DNA of 27,767 nt from JABWBR01 sp036741235 (GTDB lineage Bacteria; Bacteroidota; Bacteroidia; Chitinophagales; Saprospiraceae), in NCBI GenBank assembly GCA_036741235.1, contig DAINSQ010000052.1, positions 1 through 27,767 on the forward strand, read 5' to 3'. Below are positions 15,101 through 21,947 of the stretch, piece after piece. Numbering within the stretch: the first letter of the stretch is position 1; each line of letters begins with the position of its first letter. Position numbers and translations under genes: made by a program. The notes below the pieces were generated by a model. It saw nothing but the letters and a program-made list of their open reading frames with translations. It was not told where the DNA came from and searched no databases.

Positions 15101-17991
15101 TTTGGCGGTATCATCAAGTTGGTTACCGTAGGATCGCCGGCGCCGGCTACATCAGGATCGTCGGTCAGGATTGTCGATACGCCGTCGGCGCTCACCGCAC
15201 CCTGGTTGCTAATCTGGCATACCCCGACAGGAACGGGGTTGTTGATCGCAGCCCTGAATTTGATGATGATAGCGCCATTGGCAGGCAGGCTGAGGGGGCC
15301 GACCGATACCAGATCTACCATACTCAAAGTCGAGGTTGGCGGTGTATCCGGGTTGACAATCGGTAGATCAGCGCCATTTGCTGTTGCATTTTGCGGCAGG
15401 TTATTTTGCGACAAAAGCGAGTTGACCGGGGCGCCGCCAGGTTGAGCCAGTTCGTCTACCGGGGGTAATAGCGGTAATGGATGCGTAAGCGTGTAATCGC
15501 AGGTTTGGCCCAGGGCAATGATACCCCCGTTAGTATTGATACTGTCAATGACAGCCGGCGGCGACACAGGCGTATTGCCATTGCCATTCCAGACAGCAGC
15601 CGTTGTATTGCCGGCGCCTTGTAAATTGATCGATGATCCTGCACTGAAAGCTATAACGTTGAAATGAGCGGTATAGGACTGCGGCCCTGTTGCGGAGAAA
15701 GCGGTCGTATTATTGATCACATGGGCGCAAATGGAGGCTGTCTCCAGATTATCGGCAGGGCCGGAAGCGAGGTCGATGGCGTATTTCGAATCGCCGGCCA
15801 GGTTAATCGTATTGGTTGATATTAAAGTATTCAAATCGGCATCGTCAACCGAATGTATGGCTATGCCCGTCGCATTGTAGTCCAATCCGTCAATGGTATT
15901 TGATATCAGCTCTGCTTTCCCATTGGAGTCATCGCCGGCAAAAACGGCAATGCCGCTGCCTGCACAAATGCAATTCGTGGTTTCTATACTGCCGCCAAAC
16001 ACGCAATCCGAACAGGTATTGGGGCCGGTAATCTCGTTGCTGTTGATACGGGCCTGAAAGCTGCTATTGCCATACCCATCAACCAGGATGGCATGGGCGC
16101 CGGCAAACGACATTGTATTGCGCAGAATATTGATATTGACGGAAGCCGTACCAAGCGGGGTGATCTCCACGCCCGACATACTTTTTTTGGTATCTTTATC
16201 AAAATTGCTGTCTGTTACATTGGCATTAAGCGTACCTGCAGCGGCGCGCATGGAGACGCCGTAAGATTTTAGCCGCAGGAAGTCGCAATCGTCAATATTA
16301 ACCGTATTGGACACCGCATTTTCTGTTTTGATAAAAATACCATCACCGCCAAACGAGCTGTCGTACGTATCAGAGAAAGTACTACCGGTTACGGTGAGGG
16401 TCAGCGGGTTGGAAGTAGCGGCATTGGCAATATCTACCAGCTTTTCTGCGCCGTTGGAGAAGGTGCAGTTGGTGATAAAACAACTGCCGTGGAGTTCCCT
16501 GATTTTCACAGCCCCCTCGTAATCGTCATTGCCGTTGTCGGTAAATGTACAGCCCATCAGGGTCAGCGCCCCGATATTGCTGCCGTTGAGTCCCTGCTCA
16601 GCCGTATTATCAACCGTGAGATTATTTAAGGCTATTGTAGTAACATCTCTCAAATAAAGGGCGGCATTACAGGCCAACGTATTATCCAAATCACAAACCC
16701 CGATGCCGCCGGCGTCAGCCGTATTAGCGTCGGTGAAGGTCATGTCGTTTAGCGTAATATTCGTAGCGCCCTGAATATCGGCGCCGCGATTGGTTATGTT
16801 TTGCACCGTACCGCCGTCTGCGGTAAAGCTACCCGTTGTATTTCCGATCAGGAATCCGGTATAGGTGTTGGAAGCGTTTAATTCGTCGATGATGACATCC
16901 AGACTGCCATTGGAAAGGTTCAATGCCGGGCCGCCGTTATTGGCCGCATTCATGTCGCGAATTTTGAGGTTGCCCACGCTTCCGCCTGAAATGCCTGTGC
17001 CGCCCGTATTTGATACGTCTACCCCATAGATTTGGTTGTTAGAGGCAAGTGCGATGGCCGTATCGCTGTGTCCAATAACCGGCCTGGCGGCGCCTGTGAG
17101 GGGCAATGGCTCGCTGAAGGGCGGCAGCGTAAACCCGGCAATTGCGGCAATGCCGGCAGCAGCTCCCTGCCCGATGAGGTATTGGTTGTTCTTGAGCGCT
17201 AGTCCGGCGCCGGTATATGGCGCAGCAGTTTGCCGGTACAAAAACAGGATATCTCCCGCCGAACCGCCGCCCGTGCTGCTGTTGAAATCGGCGATACTAT
17301 TGAATGGCGTACCGAGTCGACCGTCGCCGCCCCCCGGCTGGTTGTTGTCGATAAACCAGATACGGCCGTTTACGATGAGCGTAACCGTACCCAGGTTGCC
17401 CATGATACCGTTGCTGACGATATACTGGAAGGAAGTAGTCCCGTTGAATCCCGGCGCCGGGTTAAACGTAAAACTGCCGTCGGGGTTGAAGGTCACATCT
17501 CCTTGTGTATTGTCGGTAATGATAGACGTCACAAACAGCGCTCCGCCCGTATTACAGGGATTTTGGTCATTGCCCAGGAAACCGGCGTTTGCCTGCACCG
17601 ATATTTTTACGTTGCCCAATACATAATACGTATCGGGAAACGGCACAGGCGAGCACATCAGCGAGCCGGGCACGAGGGTAGTACGCGGGTCGAGGTTGTC
17701 GTTAAAAACAACGCCGGTAGCCGTCATATCTCCTGTGTTGAAAATGCTGACGGTGTATTCCAGCACATCGCCGGGCGAGGGGCCGACCGTGCCGACATCA
17801 GTGACGAGCGCGTCGGTTTTGGTAGCCGATAACACCGGCGACAAATAAGTATTAAAATCCGCCTTTTCGGTTGTCGTTTGCCCTCGATGTTCGCTTTCGG
17901 GCAAAACGTCAGGCCGGCTTTGTTGGTTTGTACTGTTGAAAAACAGCGCCAGGGCCAAACCAATTAAGGTGTGTATTGATAACAGGTTCAT
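12118..17991 (-). CDS. giant multidomain secreted adhesin with type IX secretion sorting tail
   Basis: This is a 1957-aa exported protein. The N-terminus (MNLLSIHTLIGLALALFF) is a signal peptide. Domains in order are: a DUF11-like domain at about 57-110 (PSPGDVLEYTVSIFNTGDMT); a cadherin/Big-like domain at about 120-208 (DGSFTFNPAPGFNGTTSFQY); a right-handed beta-helix region at about 209-800 with many short NTI/NTG turns; and a DUF11-like join near 850-1000. Next are HYR-like domains at about 1045-1215, five 74-residue repeats at 1219-1588, another HYR-like domain to about 1665, and a DUF1349-like sandwich (WLRITRNGNTFSAFTSPDG). The last 89 residues are a Por/type A sorting tail (IFPNPTSGELVLDM). 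It should be secreted by the T9SS and anchored at or released from the cell surface. The ligand is unknown. It ends at a strong terminator and has a leader of about 180 nt. Confidence 0.92.
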   Translation of the reverse strand: MNLLSIHTLIGLALALFFNSTNQQSRPDVLPESEHRGQTTTEKADFNTYLSPVLSATKTDALVTDVGTVGPSPGDVLEYTVSIFNTGDMTATGVVFNDNLDPRTTLVPGSLMCSPVPFPDTYYVLGNVKISVQANAGFLGNDQNPCNTGGALFVTSIITDNTQGDVTFNPDGSFTFNPAPGFNGTTSFQYIVSNGIMGNLGTVTLIVNGRIWFIDNNQPGGGDGRLGTPFNSIADFNSSTGGGSAGDILFLYRQTAAPYTGAGLALKNNQYLIGQGAAAGIAAIAGFTLPPFSEPLPLTGAARPVIGHSDTAIALASNNQIYGVDVSNTGGTGISGGSVGNLKIRDMNAANNGGPALNLSNGSLDVIIDELNASNTYTGFLIGNTTGSFTADGGTVQNITNRGADIQGATNITLNDMTFTDANTADAGGIGVCDLDNTLACNAALYLRDVTTIALNNLTVDNTAEQGLNGSNIGALTLMGCTFTDNGNDDYEGAVKIRELHGSCFITNCTFSNGAEKLVDIANAATSNPLTLTVTGSTFSDTYDSSFGGDGIFIKTENAVSNTVNIDDCDFLRLKSYGVSMRAAAGTLNANVTDSNFDKDTKKSMSGVEITPLGTASVNINILRNTMSFAGAHAILVDGYGNSSFQARINSNEITGPNTCSDCVFGGSIETTNCICAGSGIAVFAGDDSNGKAELISNTIDGLDYNATGIAIHSVDDADLNTLISTNTINLAGDSKYAIDLASGPADNLETASICAHVINNTTAFSATGPQSYTAHFNVIAFSAGSSINLQGAGNTTAAVWNGNGNTPVSPPAVIDSINTNGGIIALGQTCDYTLTHPLPLLPPVDELAQPGGAPVNSLLSQNNLPQNATANGADLPIVNPDTPPTSTLSMVDLVSVGPLSLPANGAIIIKFRAAINNPVPVGVCQISNQGAVSADGVSTILTDDPDVAGAGDPTVTNLMIPPNITSCQSNIVAYTDPGGCTATVNLNASASGCPAPTITYRIGLTPIPSTYSFPVGITNVTVLVSNGVMPNAFCSFKVTVIDNQGPDVTCLSGTQQRVVNTANCSYIIQGTEFNPVADGNCQGYTLTNNYTGSSTLAGVELPVGTYTIAWTITDNIGLQDVCSVTIQVIDQTLSITCPPPLSTACNILNLPPYSSLSAFITAGGTVSQNCGLNQASFALLSQTGGPVNYVRTYKISDASGQTATCTQNVTVVDNVPPVVTAGTIAACYTSVAAAETAALAATSASDSCPGTVTKTASTTGTCSATVTVTAYDATGNPASVTYNTRIDNTPPTVTQGTIAACYPSVAAAQAAALAATSATDNCPGTLTETATITGTCTATIVVTTTDNCGNSTPVTYTTRIDGTGPTLTAGAIASCYTSVAAAEAAAIAATTAADGCPGTVAKTATTTGTCPATVIVTATDQCGNTAQRSFTTTIDTTPPTVSAGTIAACYPTAAAAQAAAIAATSATDNCGGTVTKTATTSGTCSAVVTVTAADACGNSATATYNTRIDNTPPTITQGAIAACFPSLSAAQAAAQAATTATDNCPGSVTMSVSTSGSCPATITVTATDMCGNSASTSYTVRVDNTPPVVSCKNATVTLNSSGTYTLTPNDIINQSATSDNCGTYNVAISPNTFNCANRNQTIPVTVTVTDVCGNSSSCIAQITVLETTTLPAPWVGANVGAAAMGSSSYQPCSDFGSFVLSSKGYSTNIQDVQHTVYQSLCGNSEIKLRVTSLNPLAGWAGIQIRESSAQGSRKFTLKTQLSTIVRREARANNFGPTNTLQIGVLVEHSWLRITRNGNTFSAFTSPDGVNWTLRNTATFFMNSCVQVGMFVESYNNLATTTAVFDNVSITGSFFPLVGPSDNGNVLLSPKINIFPNPTSGELVLDMAELTGKTARIQVFNAQGQQVATMKIDEARELERIDLSPYSEGVYWIRVEAEGMTPATEKIYKSNTMVIRP
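13228..14337 (-). repeat. five tandem 222-bp coding repeats in the adhesin
   Basis: The segment is 1110 bp, exactly five units of 222 bp (74 codons), encoding residues 1219-1588. Each unit follows one pattern: a GTIAACY start, an Ala-rich stretch (AAAQAAALAATSA), DNCPGTVTKTA, a TGTC-A-VTVTATD core with CGN, and a TRIDNTPP end. Cysteines recur at unit positions 10, 31 and 45, with a fourth (CGN) in four of the five units. The units differ by many substitutions but no indels. The HYR-like fold and Ala-rich insert suggest a stalk. Confidence 0.93.
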
Positions 17992-18027
17992 AATACCGGG
18001 ATTTTAGTCAGTTATGATATATGGTAA

Positions 18028-18048
18028 AGCGCTGCAATTGCAGGCGCT
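18028..18048. promoter_or_regulatory. palindrome in the adhesin mRNA leader
   Basis: CTGCAATTGCAG is a perfect 12-bp palindrome (18032-18043), extended to AGCG on one side and GCGCT on the other with a single extra base. GCGCTGC also occurs directly at 18029 and 18044. It lies 37 nt upstream of the adhesin ATG inside the predicted leader, so it could be an operator or a hairpin. Confidence 0.35.
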
Positions 18049-18175
18049 GCTTGCATCAAGTATAAATAAAAGGCTGACCATAACCATAAAATGGCTGGCG
18101 AGCGGTCTTACTCGGGGAAATGATTTATGCTTTTTATTTTGAGGACAGAATAGGGAGGACTTTCCTTTGACGCTT

Positions 18176-18183
18176 CAAATATA
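18176..18183 (-). promoter_or_regulatory. candidate -7 box (TATATTTG) for the adhesin gene
   Basis: The minus strand reads TATATTTG, a match to the TAnnTTTG consensus, about 185 nt upstream of the adhesin ATG. No clear -33 TTG is seen. The gap between the adhesin and the divergent GGT-like gene is AT-rich here. Confidence 0.4.
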
Positions 18184-18246
18184 GGTGAAAATTTTTCATT
18201 TTTTAACAGTTTCGTTAAATTCAGAGGTTTTTTGTCATAAAATACA

Positions 18247-20073
18247 ATGGTTATGTTACGCGCGATTCATCTTCTGTTGCTTGCCATGGTGTCTGTCGGA
18301 TTGCAGGGTCAACCCACGCAGAAGCCCGTCTTGCATGGTCGTCACTGGATGGCTATTACCGGTAAACCGCTGGCCGCGACGGCCGGCGCCATGACCTTTC
18401 AGCGCGGCGGCAACGCCGTAGACGCCGCCTGCGCCATGCTGGCAGCCACCAGCACCATGTGGGATGTGCTGAGTTGGGGCGGCGAAACGCAGGCCTTGAT
18501 TTACAACCCCAAAACCGGCAAAGTCGTCGGCATCAATGCATTGGGGGTAGCGCCCACCGGCGCCACGCCGGAATTTTACAAATCAAAAGGTTACAGCTAC
18601 CCGCCTGAATTCGGCCCCCTGGCCGCCGTAACGCCGGGCACGCCTGGCGGGCTGTTCACCATGCTGGCCGAATATGGTACGATGAGTCTTAAAGATGTGT
18701 TGGCGCCCGCGATGCAACTTGCCGAAGGATATCCGATAGAGGCCCAGACGGCCAACTCTATTGAAAACAACAAAGCCAAGATCAAAGCCTGGCCCTATTC
18801 CAAATCCGTTTTTCTGCCCCACCCGGGCCGGCCCCGCGAAGCCCCCGAAGCCGGGGAGATCTTCCGGCAAACCGACCTGCTGGAGACCCTTCGCAAGCTG
18901 ACGGAGGCCGAAGCGCAGGCGCTGAATGCCGGCAAATCGCGCAAAGAGGCTATCTATGCGGCGTACGACCGCTTTTACAAAGGCGATATCGCACGGGAAT
19001 TCGTTCGGGGCTGCCAGGAACAGGGGGGGCTCATCACACTCGAAGACCTGGCCAATTGGAAGGTCTATATCGAAGAACCCGTCAAAACCGATTATAAAGG
19101 CATCGAGGTATACAAACTCACGCATTGGGTGCAAAGCCCGGTCATGCTCCAGGCGCTCAATATGCTCGAATTTTTTGACCTCCAGGCGATGGGCTACAAC
19201 AGCAGCCGTTATATCCATACGTTGTATCAGGTGATGAACCTGGCGTTTGCCGACCGCGATTTTTACTACGGCGACCCCTATTTCCCGCCGGAAGAACCGA
19301 TCAAGGGGCTGTTGTCTAAGGAATACGCCAAAAAGCGCGTTGAGCAGATCAACCTTCAGCGCAACGACCCTGCTGCGGGCCCCGGCGACCCTTATCCTTT
19401 TGAAGGAAAAACCAATCCTTTTCTTGATTTGCTCAAAGACTGGAACAAGTCGCTGGGCGGCGCCGACCAACCTGTGCCTGCCAATTTCTTCGGCGGTACT
19501 ACCTCTATCCAGGCTGCCGACAAAGAAGGCTGGGTGGTTTCGGTTACGCCGAGCGGCGGCTGGGTGCCCGCGTGTATTGCCGGGCGCACCGGCGTAGGCA
19601 TGAGCCAGCGCATGCAGAGTTTTGTGCTCGACCCCCGCGAAAATCCGTTTAATGTGCTGGCGCCCGGCAAGCGCCCCCGCGCTACGCTTACGCCAACCAT
19701 GGCGCTCAAAGACGGCAAGCCATACCTTTCGTTTGCAGTGCAGGGCGGCGATAGCCAGGATCAGAATATGTTGCAGTTTTTTCTCAATGTAGTGGAGTTT
19801 GGTATGAACGTGCAGGAGGCCGCCGAAGCCGCCAATATCACAAGCTACCAGATGCGCAATTCTTTCGGGAAACACGAAACCAAACCCGGGGCGCTGACGC
19901 TCAACGAGGCTATCCCTGATTGGACGCGCAAGGAACTGCGGGCTATGGGTTACAAACTAGACTTCGAGCGCCGCACCTCGGGGCCAATCAACGCCATTTT
20001 CTTCGACTGGACGCACGGCAGCTTCTGGGGCGGCTCCAGCAACCACGGCGAAGACTACGGCGTCGGCTGGTGA
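18247..20073 (+). CDS. exported gamma-glutamyltranspeptidase-like Ntn-hydrolase with altered substrate pocket
   Basis: This is a 608-aa GGT-family proenzyme with a signal peptide (MLRAIHLLLLAMVSVGLQGQ; ATG 18247 or 18253). GGT enzymes cut themselves before a threonine that becomes the catalytic N-terminus of the small subunit. Thr418 in FFGGTTSIQAADKEGW aligns with that residue (E. coli Thr391). The family frame is clear: FQRGGNAVDAACAMLAA, AAVTPGTPGG, LAFADRDFYYGDP and RATLTPTM. The residues that hold the gamma-glutamyl group in E. coli (Arg114 in DFREMAP, Asn411, Gln430, Asp433, Ser462-Ser463) are replaced, for example NALGVAP in place of DFREMAP. It is therefore probably a periplasmic acylase or peptidase of another specificity. 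Its 3' end overlaps aceK by 19 bp. Confidence 0.88.
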   Translation: MVMLRAIHLLLLAMVSVGLQGQPTQKPVLHGRHWMAITGKPLAATAGAMTFQRGGNAVDAACAMLAATSTMWDVLSWGGETQALIYNPKTGKVVGINALGVAPTGATPEFYKSKGYSYPPEFGPLAAVTPGTPGGLFTMLAEYGTMSLKDVLAPAMQLAEGYPIEAQTANSIENNKAKIKAWPYSKSVFLPHPGRPREAPEAGEIFRQTDLLETLRKLTEAEAQALNAGKSRKEAIYAAYDRFYKGDIAREFVRGCQEQGGLITLEDLANWKVYIEEPVKTDYKGIEVYKLTHWVQSPVMLQALNMLEFFDLQAMGYNSSRYIHTLYQVMNLAFADRDFYYGDPYFPPEEPIKGLLSKEYAKKRVEQINLQRNDPAAGPGDPYPFEGKTNPFLDLLKDWNKSLGGADQPVPANFFGGTTSIQAADKEGWVVSVTPSGGWVPACIAGRTGVGMSQRMQSFVLDPRENPFNVLAPGKRPRATLTPTMALKDGKPYLSFAVQGGDSQDQNMLQFFLNVVEFGMNVQEAAEAANITSYQMRNSFGKHETKPGALTLNEAIPDWTRKELRAMGYKLDFERRTSGPINAIFFDWTHGSFWGGSSNHGEDYGVGW

Positions 20074-21824
20074 GCATGGAGGAACCATCCGCCGTCTTTG
20101 CCGTAAACATTTTTGAACCGCAGTCGCTTGCGATAGGGAAATACGTCGAATAACTCGCCGTTGCGAAGGCGTTCCTGTACGTTGATCCAGAATTGCGCGT
20201 CGTAGATGTCGCCGTGTTTTTCGCGAAAAATCTGGCGGATATCTTCGCGGCCTATCAGAAATCGGGGAAACTCCTCGGGGAAAATATCGTTTTCGCCAAC
20301 GGCAAACCAGGGTTCGCCGGCCCACTCGTCGTCATAGTCGCGCGGCGGCGGCAGGCGGCGAAAGTTGTAATCGGTGAGAAAACCGATTTCATCGTAATCG
20401 TAAAAAACCACGCGCTTGAGGCGGGTTACGCCGAAGTTTTTGAGCAGCATATCGCCGGGGAAAATATTGACGGCAGCCAGTTGCTTGATGGCGCGGCCAT
20501 AATCGGTGATGACCTCCTCCGCTTCTTCAATGGTGGCTTTTTCCAGAAAGAGATTAAGCGGGATCATGCGTTTTTCAATATAAATGTGCCTGATCTCCAC
20601 TTTTTCATCGGTAACGGTCACCTTAGAGGGGGCTTCCTTGAGTAATTCCCGGATCAATTCCTCGGAGAAGCGCCGGCGCTCGCACACAAAATGCTCAAAC
20701 ATATGGCTGTCGGCCATACGCCCTACGCGGTCGTGCATAGACACCAACTCGTATTTTTCCTTGACTTCTTTTTCCGTCACTTTTTTGGGCGGCGGGAAGT
20801 GGTCTTTGATGAGTTTGAATACCATATTGTAGGAAGGCAATGTAAACACGCTCATCACCATACCCTTGATGCCGGGGGCGATCACGAATTTGTCGTCAGA
20901 CAACTCCAGGTGCCGCAGGAAATCGCGATATAAAACGGTTTTGCCGTGTTTTTCAAAGCCGATGGAGTTGTACAACTCGCTAAGGCTTTTGGTGGGGGTG
21001 ATAGTTTGTAGAAAATCGACCAGCTCGGTGGCAATGTCGGTATCTACCAAAAAATAGGAGCGGTTATAACTGAAAATTGAACTCACGTCGTTGCTGTCGA
21101 GCAACAGGGCGTCGGCGTAAATGCCTGTTTCTTCGTGCAGCATGGGTATGACAAAGGGGAAATACCGGTCGTCGACGGCCAGTCGCCCCACCAGATAAGC
21201 GCCTTTGTTGCGAAAAAATACCGATTTGATCATTTCTATGCGCACGTTGCGCGGCGTGTAGCGCAGCGCGCGCAATTTGTGTTTCAGGGTATCGGTGATG
21301 TATTGGATATCGCGCTCGAGGTTTTGATAGGGAGCGTCAAAAGGATAACAGGCTAGTAATTGGCGGATGGTGTGCTCGTATGGTTCAAGCACGAAGAACG
21401 TATGAAAAATAGGCACTGTCGATTTAAACTCGCGGTAACTGCCTGTAGCCACCACAAACATCAGGTCTTTGTCGATGCTCAGCCCCTTGTGCGAATGCCG
21501 GAAAACGGAGTTGAAAAACGTTTCGGCGATATTGCGCGAATTAAAATTGAGGATTTCTTCGAGGTACATCAACTTGATCTCGCGCCAGGCATCGGGGTCG
21601 TTGGCCTGCTTGCCGAGAAAGGCCAACACTTTTTCGGTAGTCTGCCCCACCATGTCGCGGTAAAGCGTCACCCGCTCGCGCGAGTCGGCCTGAATGCCCA
21701 GCCAGTCGCGTTGCTCAAAGCGAATTTTGGCGCGCTTGGTGATACGCTTGTAAGCGTGGTGGTAGCGCACGTAGTCGTCCAAAATGATATAAGCGGCGTC
21801 GTAGGGTATGAGTTTTTCGAACAT
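20055..21824 (-). CDS. aceK: isocitrate dehydrogenase kinase/phosphatase
   Basis: This is a 589-aa bifunctional enzyme that phosphorylates and dephosphorylates isocitrate dehydrogenase, directing isocitrate to the TCA cycle or the glyoxylate shunt. The AceK-specific ATP loop APGIKGMVMSVFTLPSYN is present, followed by DRVGRMADS (phosphatase Asp), HIYIEKRMIPLN and NIFPGDMLLKNFGV, then FYDYDEIGFLTD. Length compares well with the 578 aa of the E. coli enzyme. I chose ATG 21824 because the N-terminus (MFEKLIPYDAAYIILDDYVR) then aligns with other AceK proteins; longer starts would add 46 residues. No aceA, aceB or icd is adjacent. It is convergent with the GGT-like gene and divergent from the TPR kinase. 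Confidence 0.95.
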   Translation of the reverse strand: MFEKLIPYDAAYIILDDYVRYHHAYKRITKRAKIRFEQRDWLGIQADSRERVTLYRDMVGQTTEKVLAFLGKQANDPDAWREIKLMYLEEILNFNSRNIAETFFNSVFRHSHKGLSIDKDLMFVVATGSYREFKSTVPIFHTFFVLEPYEHTIRQLLACYPFDAPYQNLERDIQYITDTLKHKLRALRYTPRNVRIEMIKSVFFRNKGAYLVGRLAVDDRYFPFVIPMLHEETGIYADALLLDSNDVSSIFSYNRSYFLVDTDIATELVDFLQTITPTKSLSELYNSIGFEKHGKTVLYRDFLRHLELSDDKFVIAPGIKGMVMSVFTLPSYNMVFKLIKDHFPPPKKVTEKEVKEKYELVSMHDRVGRMADSHMFEHFVCERRRFSEELIRELLKEAPSKVTVTDEKVEIRHIYIEKRMIPLNLFLEKATIEEAEEVITDYGRAIKQLAAVNIFPGDMLLKNFGVTRLKRVVFYDYDEIGFLTDYNFRRLPPPRDYDDEWAGEPWFAVGENDIFPEEFPRFLIGREDIRQIFREKHGDIYDAQFWINVQERLRNGELFDVFPYRKRLRFKNVYGKDGGWFLHAHQPTP

Positions 21825-21830
21825 AATACG

Positions 21831-21838
21831 CAAAGATA
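21831..21838 (-). promoter_or_regulatory. candidate aceK -7 box, possibly leaderless mRNA
   Basis: TATCTTTG on the minus strand is a perfect TAnnTTTG match that ends 6 nt before the aceK ATG. Transcription from it would begin at or next to the start codon, giving a leaderless or nearly leaderless message. The -33 region is weak. Confidence 0.45.
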
Positions 21839-21882
21839 ACAAATCGGATATTTGTCGCATTATACAAAATACCTGCCCTATA

Positions 21883-21915
21883 TTGGTAAAAGCTATTGCT
21901 CGAGCGTTATCTTTG
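21883..21915 (+). promoter_or_regulatory. promoter of the TPR sensor kinase (TTG-N22-TATCTTTG)
   Basis: TTG (21883-21885) and TATCTTTG (21908-21915) fit the Bacteroidota -33/-7 pattern with a 22-nt spacer. The predicted start lies about 27 nt upstream of the ATG at 21948, which rules out the TTG codon at 21933 as a likely start. Confidence 0.6.
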
Positions 21916-21947
21916 TACAAAGAGTCAAGTAGTTGGGGATAATACCT

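Noticed and set aside
18583..19875. 430-aa open frame on the minus strand inside the GGT-like gene
   Set aside because: It is antisense to a clearly recognised gene, has no family motif, and its composition reflects the GC-rich third positions of the real gene.
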